Below are positions 8,540 to 15,815 of a stretch of 42,919 nucleotides of DNA, piece after piece. Origin of the DNA: an uncultured Bacteroidales bacterium (GTDB taxonomy: Bacteria > Bacteroidota > Bacteroidia > Bacteroidales > UBA932); contig CAMYYI010000017.1 in NCBI GenBank assembly GCA_947303465.1, positions 1 through 42,919 on the forward strand, in the 5' to 3' direction. The position numbers and the translations under genes are program-made. The stretch's first letter is position 1; each line of letters opens with the position of its first letter. Below the pieces are notes generated by a model that searched no databases, was not told the origin of the DNA, and saw nothing but the letters and a program-made list of their open reading frames with translations.

Positions 8540-9381
8540 AAGGATAACCAATTACGAATGAGCTCGGCGCGCTTTGTCAGAATCTCGAAATCAATGCTTG
8601 AGGCATCATCTGTCACCTTATTGGTATTCATGGTGATACCGGAAGTAAACATCACTGACGGAATACTCTTGCTCAGGAAAGGCGCCTGGTCGGAGATTTT
8701 TGTATAGAAATACTCGGTAAAACTCTTGCTGCGGTAGTAATCGTAATATACCCTGAGCCCTATGCCCTCGTTCGCCAGATCGAACTGCTTCTCGTATTTT
8801 TTACCGCCGAGGGCAATGAGGAAATCTGGCCTGTACTTATTGGGCGGAGCCAGCACGGAGCCTATGGTGTCAAGGTTCACAACCAAGGAAAGCTTCCACT
8901 TGCCGACGCTCGCAAGCTCTTCTGCACCTGCAAGACGTTCAGAATAGCCGTCGAGGGCAGCGAAAATATAGTTTCTGCCGCTTCCCTTGAGCTGCTCCGC
9001 AAGATACAGCATAACCGCCACTCCGGAGGCGTTCGTATCCGCTCCGGGATACACCATGCCGTTCAATTTGCCGACGCCGTCATAATGGGCGCAGATTAGC
9101 GTGTATTGCCTGGACTGAGGATTACCGGTATTGATTGCTATGACATTGCGTCCTACTCCCCTTTCCGTCCTGAACGTTTGAAGGGTGGGCTCCAGGCCTA
9201 TCTGCCGGAAACGGCGACATAGATAAGCCTGTGCCTCCACCGCGCCGCGGGTAGCGTGCCCGCGCCCCTCCATGAGAGAATCTGCAAGGCAGAGCACGTC
9301 GTCCCTGAGCCCGGCGCGGGCAGGGATGCCGAAGCTCATCAGAACTGCGGAAAGCAAGAGAAAAATGCAGATACGCTTCAA
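8536..9381 (-). CDS. M28-family peptidase-like protein, active site degenerate
   Basis: A 281-residue exported protein starting at TTG 9381, which gives a standard signal peptide (MKRICIFLLLSAVLMSFGIPARA) and agrees with a minus-strand -7 box at 9415-9408; the longer open frame runs back through that promoter and is rejected. The fold is recognisable as M28 zinc aminopeptidase: His99 in CAHYDG, Asp115 in GADTNASG and Asp171 in NLDTIGS are metal-ligand positions. However, the catalytic Glu-Glu pair expected around residues 144-147 is replaced (ALDGYSERLAG) and the last zinc His is Gln232 (SDQAPF instead of SDH). It is therefore probably inactive or altered. It is first in an operon with GH2, a lipoprotein and GH3. 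Confidence 0.85.
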   Translation of the reverse strand: MKRICIFLLLSAVLMSFGIPARAGLRDDVLCLADSLMEGRGHATRGAVEAQAYLCRRFRQIGLEPTLQTFRTERGVGRNVIAINTGNPQSRQYTLICAHYDGVGKLNGMVYPGADTNASGVAVMLYLAEQLKGSGRNYIFAALDGYSERLAGAEELASVGKWKLSLVVNLDTIGSVLAPPNKYRPDFLIALGGKKYEKQFDLANEGIGLRVYYDYYRSKSFTEYFYTKISDQAPFLSKSIPSVMFTSGITMNTNKVTDDASSIDFEILTKRAELIRNWLSL

Positions 9382-9399
9382 AACGGCACGATAAATGTT

Positions 9400-9415
9400 T
9401 ATCTTTGCAAATGTA
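9400..9415. promoter_or_regulatory. Symmetric bidirectional promoter with abutting -7 boxes
   Basis: On the plus strand TATCTTTG (9400-9407) fits TAnnTTTG; on the minus strand TACATTTG (9415-9408) fits it too. Together they read TAnnTTTGCAAAnnTA, with a palindromic TTTGCAAA centre. Expected starts are near 9412 (plus, TPR gene at 9416) and 9402 (minus, M28-like gene at 9381). The two polymerase footprints overlap, so binding in the two directions should be mutually exclusive. Confidence 0.75.
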
Positions 9416-11452
9416 GTGAAAAAGTTTCTCCTTTCCATAACGATACTGCTCTTGGCAGCCGTATGCGCAAACGCCCAGTACGACAAGGACGTGTTCAGCA
9501 TGCGCGGCCGCCTGGCCCTCCAGGACGGCAAGTACGCCCAGGCCATAGAGCATTTCAACATCCTTGCCAGACTGGACAGTACGGACTACTGGTGCTTCTT
9601 TTACAGGGGTATAGCCAAATACAACCTCGGTGACGTTCGAGGGGCCCAGAAAGATTTCAACACTTCTGTCCGGCTGAATCCGGTATTTACAAACGGATAT
9701 CACTACAGGGCCATTACGGAAAGCCGCTGCGGCGAGTACGACAAGGCGTTCGACGACTTCGACAAGGCCATCAGCCTGAGGCCAGGTTTCATAGGGCTGT
9801 ATTACAGCCGCGGCGTTACCAACTTCCTCGCCCAGCGTTTCCCTGAGGCCGTGGAAGACTTCAACCGCTACATACGCAAAGAGCCAAAAGACCCGTCGGC
9901 ATACCTGAACCGAGGGGCTTCATACCTGTTCCTCGGAGATACGCTGAAGACTATGGACGACTACAACAGGGCCATCAAGCTGGACCGCTTCGAGCCGGAG
10001 TGTTATATCCGTCGCGGACGCGTTCTGGCAGCCCAGGAAAAGTATCCGGAGGCAGTTTCGGATATGACACGTGCCATAGAGCTGGACAGCACGAACACCT
10101 TCGCCTACTTCAACCGGGCGCTGATGTACTATGAGCTCCACGATTACAATTCCGCCATGCGTGACCTTAACCGCGTGCTCAAGGAGGAACCGGGCAACGC
10201 CCTCACCCTGTATAACCGTTCGCTCATTTATGCGCAGGTAGGCGATTATGCCAACGCGCTGGACGATATGGACAGGGTGCTGAACATCAACCCACGCAAC
10301 GTTCTTGCCTACTTCAACAGGGCGGCGTTCTTCATGGAAATGGGCCGTTGGCGCGACGCCCTTGCCGATTACGACCGTGCCATAGAATTGTATCCGGACT
10401 TTGCCAAGGCCTACCTTAACCGTTCCTATGTGGAGAATATGCTGGGCATGACCAAGGAGTCCAAGGCCGATTACAAGACCGCCCAGCGAAAGGTTGGAGA
10501 GTACCGGGCAAAGAACGCGTCCGGAGAGGCGTCTTTTGCCGACACCACCCGCAAATACAACGCCCTGCTTGCCCTGGATGCCGACTTCGCCAAGAAAGAC
10601 TTCGACAACGAACTGCTGCAGCATCGCGATATAGACATACGCCTGCGTCCGCTCTACAAGTTCCAGCTGGCAGCCCGGCGCGAGCAGCGCAACCTCGCCT
10701 TAAGCACCCGCTTCGAGCATGCCCTGCTGGACCGCTTTGTTGATTCCGTGCCCGTGCCTGTAGTCGTTTCCAACAGCGACAGCCTGGCGACTCTCAAACT
10801 GGTCAGGTCGCTCAGTTCAGTACTGTCCGGGGACGACAGCTCCGGAGCCGGCAAGGTTCAGCTGACGCCATCCGAGACCTTCTTCATAAAGGGTATCTAC
10901 GATGTACAGCAGAAGAATTACCAAGCAGCCCTGAACAGCTTCGACAAGGCCGTTTCCGCTGCGGAAAGCGATGCCGAGAGAGACCATTACAGCCGCTTCT
11001 ACAAGGCATTCTACCTGATGAACCGGGGTGTCCTCAAAGCCGAAATGATAGACTTCATCGCCTCTCTTGAAGGCAACGTGCAGACACTGTCGATGGATAA
11101 CAAAGGCGCTACGCGCGCACGCGTCGCCGACCACGTTGCCCAGAGCTATGACTACACCGAGGCGATCGAAGACATGCAGGCCGCCACCGAACTCGTACCG
11201 GATATTCCTTACCTGTACTTCAACCTGGGCAACCTTTACTGCCTGAGCGGTGAAATGGTCAACTCGATAGACAGCTATTCCCAAGCCCTGAGGCTCTACC
11301 CCGCCATGGGCGATGCCTACTTCAACCGAGGGCTCGTTCTCATCTATCTGAAAGATAAGGAGAAGGGCTGCATAGACCTGTCGCGTGCCGGAGAGTACGG
11401 CGTGCGTGATGCCTACAGCGTCATCGATAAGTACTGCCGTAACGATGAGTAA
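9416..11452 (+). CDS. Periplasmic/secreted tetratricopeptide-repeat protein
   Basis: A 678-residue protein with a signal peptide (MKKFLLSITILLLAAVCANA). I chose the GTG at 9416: the upstream in-frame ATG (9395) lies before the -7 box at 9400-9407 and would spoil the signal peptide. About nine to ten TPR units span residues ~25-345 (recurrent pattern A..Y..RG......G.Y..A..D...AI.L.P), a charged spacer of ~130 residues follows, and three more units occupy ~485-665. TPR proteins scaffold protein complexes; partners cannot be predicted. The last eight bases overlap the start of the metallo-hydrolase gene (ATGAGTAA), so they form an operon. The 5' leader would be only about three to five bases. 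Confidence 0.88.
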   Translation: MKKFLLSITILLLAAVCANAQYDKDVFSMRGRLALQDGKYAQAIEHFNILARLDSTDYWCFFYRGIAKYNLGDVRGAQKDFNTSVRLNPVFTNGYHYRAITESRCGEYDKAFDDFDKAISLRPGFIGLYYSRGVTNFLAQRFPEAVEDFNRYIRKEPKDPSAYLNRGASYLFLGDTLKTMDDYNRAIKLDRFEPECYIRRGRVLAAQEKYPEAVSDMTRAIELDSTNTFAYFNRALMYYELHDYNSAMRDLNRVLKEEPGNALTLYNRSLIYAQVGDYANALDDMDRVLNINPRNVLAYFNRAAFFMEMGRWRDALADYDRAIELYPDFAKAYLNRSYVENMLGMTKESKADYKTAQRKVGEYRAKNASGEASFADTTRKYNALLALDADFAKKDFDNELLQHRDIDIRLRPLYKFQLAARREQRNLALSTRFEHALLDRFVDSVPVPVVVSNSDSLATLKLVRSLSSVLSGDDSSGAGKVQLTPSETFFIKGIYDVQQKNYQAALNSFDKAVSAAESDAERDHYSRFYKAFYLMNRGVLKAEMIDFIASLEGNVQTLSMDNKGATRARVADHVAQSYDYTEAIEDMQAATELVPDIPYLYFNLGNLYCLSGEMVNSIDSYSQALRLYPAMGDAYFNRGLVLIYLKDKEKGCIDLSRAGEYGVRDAYSVIDKYCRNDE

Positions 11453-12251
11453 CGTCCGGTTCAAGTCTTTCTCTTCCGGCAGCTGCGGCAACTGCTATTT
11501 CCTGGGCCTGTTCGGCGAAGACTCCCGCCGCTGCGAGGCAGGGGTGATCATAGATGCCGGAGTCAGTCCCCGGCGCCTGAAAAAGGAACTGCAGACAGAC
11601 GGTTTATGTTTTGATGACTTCAGTGCCGTGCTGATAACCCATGACCACGCAGATCATATACGCTCTCTGGGTTCGTTTTGCAAGCACATCGGCAAGCCGG
11701 TATGGACGACGGAAAACCTGCACCGGGCGCTGTCGCGTCACTTCCTGACCCGCGGCCAGACGGGAGACTACAGGATGATACTGCGGGACGGTTTCTGGAA
11801 CGAAGTGGTGCCGGGACGCATCAGGGTGAGGTATTTCGTGGTGCCTCACGACGCCTCCGAGACCGTCGGCTACGCCATCCTTCTGGATGATTTCAAGTTC
11901 GTGATAATGACTGACATAGGTTGCATGACTGCAGAGGCGCTCAACTGGGCGAAGCAGGCGGATACTGTGGTCATCGAGAGCAACTACGACCCGGAGATGC
12001 TGCGCAACGGTCCCTATCCACTGGAGCTGCAGGCACGCATCCGCGGCGGCCACGGCCACCTTTCCAATCCCGAATGCGCAGACGCCATAAGGGAGTTCCG
12101 CCACGAAGGCCTGCGGCACATCTTCCTCTGCCACCTCAGCGAGCACAACAACACCCCGGATCTTGCCTGGTCCGAGAGCCTGGACGCCGCCGCCGGCATT
12201 CCCCTCGCCCCTCTCCCCCGCATGACCGCCTCCCCGCTGTACAATCTCTGA
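11445..12251 (+). CDS. MBL-fold metallo-hydrolase, YycJ/WalJ-like
   Basis: A 268-residue cytoplasmic protein of the metallo-beta-lactamase superfamily. The N-terminus KSFSSGSCGNCYFL and the following IIDAG are typical of the YycJ/WalJ group, and the metal site is THDHADH near residue 65 with further ligands at VPHD (~130), TDIG (~155) and LCHLSEHN (~228). The length matches the family. WalJ-type proteins are described as putative 5'-3' exonucleases acting in DNA repair or replication coordination. The ATG at 11445 overlaps the preceding stop by eight bases; the longer frame from 11385 lies within the TPR gene and is rejected. The substrate is not established by the sequence. Confidence 0.9.
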   Translation: MSNVRFKSFSSGSCGNCYFLGLFGEDSRRCEAGVIIDAGVSPRRLKKELQTDGLCFDDFSAVLITHDHADHIRSLGSFCKHIGKPVWTTENLHRALSRHFLTRGQTGDYRMILRDGFWNEVVPGRIRVRYFVVPHDASETVGYAILLDDFKFVIMTDIGCMTAEALNWAKQADTVVIESNYDPEMLRNGPYPLELQARIRGGHGHLSNPECADAIREFRHEGLRHIFLCHLSEHNNTPDLAWSESLDAAAGIPLAPLPRMTASPLYNL

Positions 12252-12260
12252 CTTTTTTTT

Positions 12261-12324
12261 GCCGCTGCTACGCTTGCAGTGGTCTGGGTCTGCCGACCCA
12301 GACCACTGACACGCTTCGCAGCGC
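12261..12324. repeat. Palindromic repeat, family 2, left copy
   Basis: A perfect 14-bp stem (cagtggtctgggtc 12277-12290 with gacccagaccactg 12295-12308) with a 4-base loop, bracketed by a second stem CGCTGC (12263-12268) / GCAGCG (12318-12323). The left flank is GCTACGCTTGC and the right flank ACACGCTTCGC. A copy in the same orientation lies at 15962-16024. It begins nine bases after the metallo-hydrolase stop and could act in 3'-end processing, though only a T-run preceding the hairpin is seen. The remainder of the gap, 12325-12399, shows nothing recognisable. Confidence 0.85.
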
Positions 12325-12399
12325 ATTCGACTCGTGGTTCAGCCTCCTTCGCCTCAAATCCCTCCGTCCTCTCAGCTCTGGACGACACTGGCAAAGTAC

Positions 12400-12533
12400 C
12401 GGCTGTCGCGAAGTGACTGTGGCACCCCATTTAGTCACGTCGCTGGCCGTTTTTCAGTAAAACATTCCGAAAACCACTGGTGACGTGATTCTGACCACCC
12501 TCAGAGTCACGTCACCAAGCAAAAATGGGGACA
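12400..12533 (-). repeat. Inverted repeat, family 1, left copy
   Basis: The reverse complement of 15816-15949 apart from scattered differences. It contains an outer inverted pair CCCCATTT (12425-12432) / AAATGGGG (12523-12530) and an inner 16-bp hairpin (12479-12494 with 12501-12516, one G-T mismatch, loop ccaccc). The core word GACGTGAC or its complement GTCACGTC occurs repeatedly (around 12434, 12482 and 12509). Its inner end is nine bases from the lipoprotein stop codon. Confidence 0.92.
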
Positions 12534-12542
12534 AGAAACGAA

Positions 12543-13025
12543 CTAGATGTGCTCCTGTCGCCAGAGGGCAATCAGTTCGTCGTCGATGACGTAAGTCTCA
12601 ACAAAAATGTCATGTTTCTGGAAATGGCTCCATTCTACTCCTTTGCGGGTTTCGAAGGAATCGAAGAAACGGCGTGACCAGCTGTCGCCTGAGCCGGATG
12701 AACAAGTAAATTCAGAACCGTCTTCAAGTGTAACGTTAATAAAACTTGCGAGAGCGCCATTTTTCAACGAAAAACTTGATAGCTGATAGTACAGCCGCAT
12801 AGTTTCCCCGGCTTTGATTATTCCATCAGCAGGATTTGAAAGCTGGGCAGGGTAATACTTATTATCATAGTTTAATACCGTGATTGTGAGCTTTATAGTT
12901 TGAGATGTCCCGTTGAAGATATCAGCATATCCCTCATATTCCCAGTCGATATCAACTATGCATGAGCAAAGGCAGGATATGGTTGCCGCGAGTACTAACA
13001 GTTTTTTCATAAGCGAATGAGTCAT
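12543..13025 (-). CDS. Small lipoprotein in ECF-sigma operon
   Basis: A 160-residue protein with a lipoprotein signal (MKKLLVLAATISCLCSC, lipobox CLCSC). The mature part is a beta-rich sequence with no family I recognise (patterns TIKLTITVLNYD and VTLEDGSEFTC). The upstream stop overlaps the ATG at 13025 by one base (TAATG), favouring translational coupling; a second ATG at 13010 gives a cleaner signal peptide, so the true start is one of these two. It is the last gene of the sigma operon and ends next to the left inverted repeat. In this context it may be the operon's effector or a sensor partner on the envelope. That is inference from position only. Confidence 0.75.
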   Translation of the reverse strand: MTHSLMKKLLVLAATISCLCSCIVDIDWEYEGYADIFNGTSQTIKLTITVLNYDNKYYPAQLSNPADGIIKAGETMRLYYQLSSFSLKNGALASFINVTLEDGSEFTCSSGSGDSWSRRFFDSFETRKGVEWSHFQKHDIFVETYVIDDELIALWRQEHI

Positions 13026-14155
13026 TATTTATTAATAGTAATTCTTATCCCGGTATTAACGGAGAACTCTACCGGAGTGGCAGTATGGTAAGATATGGGC
13101 AATCGGTCTGTCACCATAAGCGGCAGGCCCAGTTCGGGCTCAAGAAATACCCCAAGGTGCTCTGTAAGCTTATACTGGATTCCGCCTGCAGCCACCAGAG
13201 ACAGCCCGAGTCCGCTTTTTTCTGCAGTATTTCCATTAGTAATAGCTCTAATGCAATAATCTGCTTCAAGACCTCCGCCGACGTATACCTCGAACCATTT
13301 GTTTGATTCCAACGTACCATCCAAACGAAGCGGAATCCCAAGGTAATGTGCAGATTGTTTCTTGAGCCCGGCTATTTTATATTGGAATTGCGAGAAATAG
13401 AGCGAGTAATCAATACCGCTGGTAATGCTCAATTTATCCGAAATCGGGACTCTGACTGATATGCCGGTTCTCAACGGCATGAAGAGCCGTTTCTTAAGTA
13501 TTTGATCTCCGTCCGGCAATATCTCAACGCCATAGTCCTTTGAAACAAACAGTTCGGGTAAATAGATAGCTGCCAGCGCCACACCACTGCCTCCGATAAT
13601 GCTGGCTGCAGCATTCGCCACATCCAAATTCGCCTTCCCCACCACAGGAGCAGTCGGAACAAATGGTGACTTCTCGTCTCCGGCAACAGAAGAAAAGATT
13701 ACATCCTCGGCACGAGCTTGATGCTCTTCTTCAATTATAACCTGGATACCCTCCTCCGTCGGCTCCAAGTCTACGGGCTCGCAGGATTTTATCGCCTCCA
13801 CAGGGGCCTCCATCGGCGGCCGCGCGACCTTGGGCATGACAGCCTGGGCAAGCAGGGGCGTTGTTTCAACGGTCTCACGAACGTCGACCGAATCCATCGA
13901 AACGGCCACCACTTCCGACGGCTGCCGGATAATCTGGATGCCGTCGTCGGGAACCACCGGCCGGCGGAGAAGCAGGAGCGCAGCAATGCCCGCGGCGACG
14001 GCTGCAGCCATCACCCAGACAATCGGGAATCGCTTCGTTTCCCGCGCACCTGCGGCTGACCTCTGGCGGGCGTGGAATCTGGCAAGGCTTCCTTCCGGAA
14101 GAGTCATTTCGAACCCTTCCAGCTTATCCTTGACTATGTCTTCCCACTTACTCAT
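13025..14155 (-). CDS. Membrane-anchored beta-barrel protein, probable anti-sigma partner
   Basis: A 376-residue protein in three parts. Residues 1-43 are a charged cytoplasmic segment (SKWEDIVKDKLEGFEMTLPEGSLARF) like that of Bacteroidota proteins encoded after ECF sigma factors. Residues ~44-63 are a transmembrane helix. A Pro/Glu-rich periplasmic linker runs to ~215, and the rest has alternating beta-strands typical of small outer-membrane porin-like barrels (IPLRLDGTLE, YVGGGLEADY, ending NTGIRITINK). Its ATG overlaps the sigma stop by four bases. One reading is an anti-sigma that spans the periplasm and ties sigma release to an outer-membrane barrel. The anti-sigma role is inferred from operon position and the N-terminal segment. 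Confidence 0.78.
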   Translation of the reverse strand: MSKWEDIVKDKLEGFEMTLPEGSLARFHARQRSAAGARETKRFPIVWVMAAAVAAGIAALLLLRRPVVPDDGIQIIRQPSEVVAVSMDSVDVRETVETTPLLAQAVMPKVARPPMEAPVEAIKSCEPVDLEPTEEGIQVIIEEEHQARAEDVIFSSVAGDEKSPFVPTAPVVGKANLDVANAAASIIGGSGVALAAIYLPELFVSKDYGVEILPDGDQILKKRLFMPLRTGISVRVPISDKLSITSGIDYSLYFSQFQYKIAGLKKQSAHYLGIPLRLDGTLESNKWFEVYVGGGLEADYCIRAITNGNTAEKSGLGLSLVAAGGIQYKLTEHLGVFLEPELGLPLMVTDRLPISYHTATPVEFSVNTGIRITINK

Positions 14156-14712
14156 ATATCCTGTTCTTTCAGATAATGTCTTATCTTTTCTTTTAGTTGT
14201 TTTCTTGCCTTTGTCAAAACTCCAGCCGAACCTTTCTCGCTGATTCCCAGCATATGAGCAATCTCCTTATGCGAGTAATCGTCAATGCAATACAAATTGA
14301 AGACGGCTCTTCTCAAGTCCGGCAGGCCAGAAATCCACTCTATGAGTTTCTCCTCAGGTACAGCTGCTATCTCTTCTTCCGTGGGCTCCGGAATGGAATC
14401 GTGAGTCCATATCTCCAGCGGGACACTGCGCAATCGCTTCCTGCGTATCCTGTCTATCGCCATATTGACGGCAATCCTTTTAATCCAGGCGTACAGAGAC
14501 CCTTTACCGCTGTATGTGAAAGACGATATTTTATCCAACGCCTTGATTATGGCATCCTGCATCAAATCCTCCGCATCTTCCGAATTGTCCGTATATCGGC
14601 AGCAGAGCGTATTCACCTTCGCTGCATATCTTCTATACAACTCATCTTGCGCCATTCTGTCTCCCCCTGAGCAGTATCTGGCCAACTCCTGCTCATCAAG
14701 CTGCTTATACAC
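14152..14712 (-). CDS. ECF-type RNA polymerase sigma-70 factor
   Basis: A 186-residue sigma factor. Region 2 covers about residues 20-95 (DELYRRYAAKVNTLCCRY, then DAEDLMQDAIIKAL and the -10-binding helix GSLYAWIKRIAVNMAIDRIRRKRL). Region 4 covers ~125-180 (LPDLRRAVFNLYCIDDYSHKEIAHMLGISEKG, the helix-turn-helix contacting -35 DNA). There is no region 1 or 3, as usual for ECF factors. The start codon is GTG at 14712; the next ATG would cut into region 2. It heads a three-gene operon with the membrane-barrel protein and lipoprotein, and its promoter region is shared with the divergent transposase-like gene. Its regulon is unknown. Confidence 0.93.
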   Translation of the reverse strand: MYKQLDEQELARYCSGGDRMAQDELYRRYAAKVNTLCCRYTDNSEDAEDLMQDAIIKALDKISSFTYSGKGSLYAWIKRIAVNMAIDRIRRKRLRSVPLEIWTHDSIPEPTEEEIAAVPEEKLIEWISGLPDLRRAVFNLYCIDDYSHKEIAHMLGISEKGSAGVLTKARKQLKEKIRHYLKEQDI

Positions 14713-14733
14713 TCACTCTTTTGCCTGTGTCGT

Positions 14734-14741
14734 TAAAGTTA
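14734..14741 (-). promoter_or_regulatory. Weak -7 box for the ECF sigma operon
   Basis: On the minus strand TAACTTTA differs from TAnnTTTG in one position and lies about 22 bases before the GTG start. On the same strand GAAAC (complement of 14751-14755) precedes CGAC (complement of 14729-14732) by about 18 bases, a layout reminiscent of ECF-type autoregulated promoters. Both readings are tentative. Confidence 0.4.
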
Positions 14742-14808
14742 GCAATTTTTGTTTCACTTTAGAAACGAATAATTCCACAGAATACGTCTCTTATTGTGGC
14801 ATTTTTAT

Positions 14809-14816
14809 TATCTTTG
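14809..14816 (+). promoter_or_regulatory. -7 promoter box for the transposase-like gene
   Basis: TATCTTTG is a full match to TAnnTTTG, 25 bases before the ATG at 14842, giving a leader of about 20 bases. The gene therefore seems to have its own housekeeping-type promoter. Confidence 0.65.
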
Positions 14817-14841
14817 ACCAGTTAATTGAAATAAACTTGCT

Positions 14842-15813
14842 ATGAAAGACACTTACCATTTATGTCTGTCATCACACGGCGAGGTGATGTTCAGAAACGA
14901 GAATGACCTGATTATCGGGTTTAATTATCTGGCCCTGGCAGCCCTGGAAACCGATTCTGCCCTATTGGCAGACGGATTTCTATCCACCCATCATCACGAA
15001 GCGGCCAGGACTGACAGCCCTAAAGAGTTGGCTAAACGCCACCGTTATGCTTATACGCGCTATTTCAATGCGAAGTACCACCGCAGAGGATCATTAGGCG
15101 AGAAAGAGGGCTTCTTAATAAAAGTTGAAGGCCTGTATCATATTCAGTCTATGCTGAACTATGTTTTGCGGCAGGGATTACATCACGGAATGGCGGCAAC
15201 TGCTTTCGGATATCCTCACGGATCAGCCAATACTTTCTTTCGTAAAGACCTGGGGCGTGACCAGACTCCCGAGTTGATTCCAGAATTCAAACGGCACAAC
15301 TATTTGCCATTCAATACCAGGCTGCCATCTAAATACAGAATGGCAGCCAATGGCCTTTTACTCAGAGAAGACATTGAAGATATAGCGTACGTAGAAAGCG
15401 TTTATGTATCACCGCGCAACTTCCTGTTTCAAATGAACAGGATATCTGACGGAAAGGATATAGCAGAACAGCAGAAAGAAAACAATTCTCCGGTCATAAC
15501 CTTGGACTTGATAGAAAAAGGTGTTCCGGAATTCAATCCTTCGAAAGCATTTGTGGCAGAGCAAGGCAGAGTCAATCGGGACAAGATGACCGACCTGGAA
15601 CTCTGTCATATTATAGATGACCTGATTCTGCCTGCCCGTTATTTTAAGGGCGGCGGCGAGTCTTCAATCTACCTCCTTCCACATAGCAAGAGGGCGGATT
15701 TGGGAAACTCCATTTGGAAAGAGTCTCAAGTTGTAAGGTATCGCAAATGCGACAGCCTGTTTTCAGAAAAGATTATTACAGAAAACCAGATTCGCCGTTG
15801 TCTGGCCCTTTGA
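14842..15813 (+). CDS. Y1/RAYT-like HUH transposase with C-terminal extension
   Basis: A 323-residue protein. Residues 1-135 follow the REP-associated tyrosine transposase (IS200/Y1) plan: YHLCLSSHGEVMFRNENDL at the start, the HUH position as THHHEA (His50-His51-His52), the basic helix RHRYAYTRYFNAKYHRRGSLGE (residues 66-87), and catalytic-type Tyr107 in MLNYVLRQGLHHGM, aligning with the usual RYIHLNPVRAGL. Known Y1 enzymes nick and rejoin single-stranded hairpin DNA through a 5'-phosphotyrosine. The central hydrophobic residue of HUH is His here, and about 190 extra residues follow the domain (RAYTs are usually ~165 long), with no recognised fold. The stop lies two bases from a hairpin-bearing inverted repeat, the expected genetic context of a RAYT. 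Activity is unproven. Confidence 0.72.
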   Translation: MKDTYHLCLSSHGEVMFRNENDLIIGFNYLALAALETDSALLADGFLSTHHHEAARTDSPKELAKRHRYAYTRYFNAKYHRRGSLGEKEGFLIKVEGLYHIQSMLNYVLRQGLHHGMAATAFGYPHGSANTFFRKDLGRDQTPELIPEFKRHNYLPFNTRLPSKYRMAANGLLLREDIEDIAYVESVYVSPRNFLFQMNRISDGKDIAEQQKENNSPVITLDLIEKGVPEFNPSKAFVAEQGRVNRDKMTDLELCHIIDDLILPARYFKGGGESSIYLLPHSKRADLGNSIWKESQVVRYRKCDSLFSEKIITENQIRRCLAL

Positions 15814-15815
15814 TT

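Noticed and set aside
2984..9381. Complete polysaccharide utilisation locus
   Set aside because: Two glycosidases and a lipoprotein are present, but no SusC/SusD pair, no hybrid two-component regulator and no matching sigma/anti-sigma pair adjoin them.
9382..9561. Upstream extension of the M28-like gene
   Set aside because: It crosses the bidirectional promoter and the TPR gene start, and it hides a normal signal peptide.
11921..12460. Open frame running from the metallo-hydrolase into the left repeat region
   Set aside because: It is a frame shadow of the metallo-hydrolase followed by repeat sequence; Arg- and Pro-rich composition is typical of a shadow.
12543..15813. CRISPR, toxin-antitoxin or phage-defence island
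   Set aside because: The repeats are only two copies per family with no spacers, and none of the four proteins resembles a nuclease-effector, toxin or antitoxin family.
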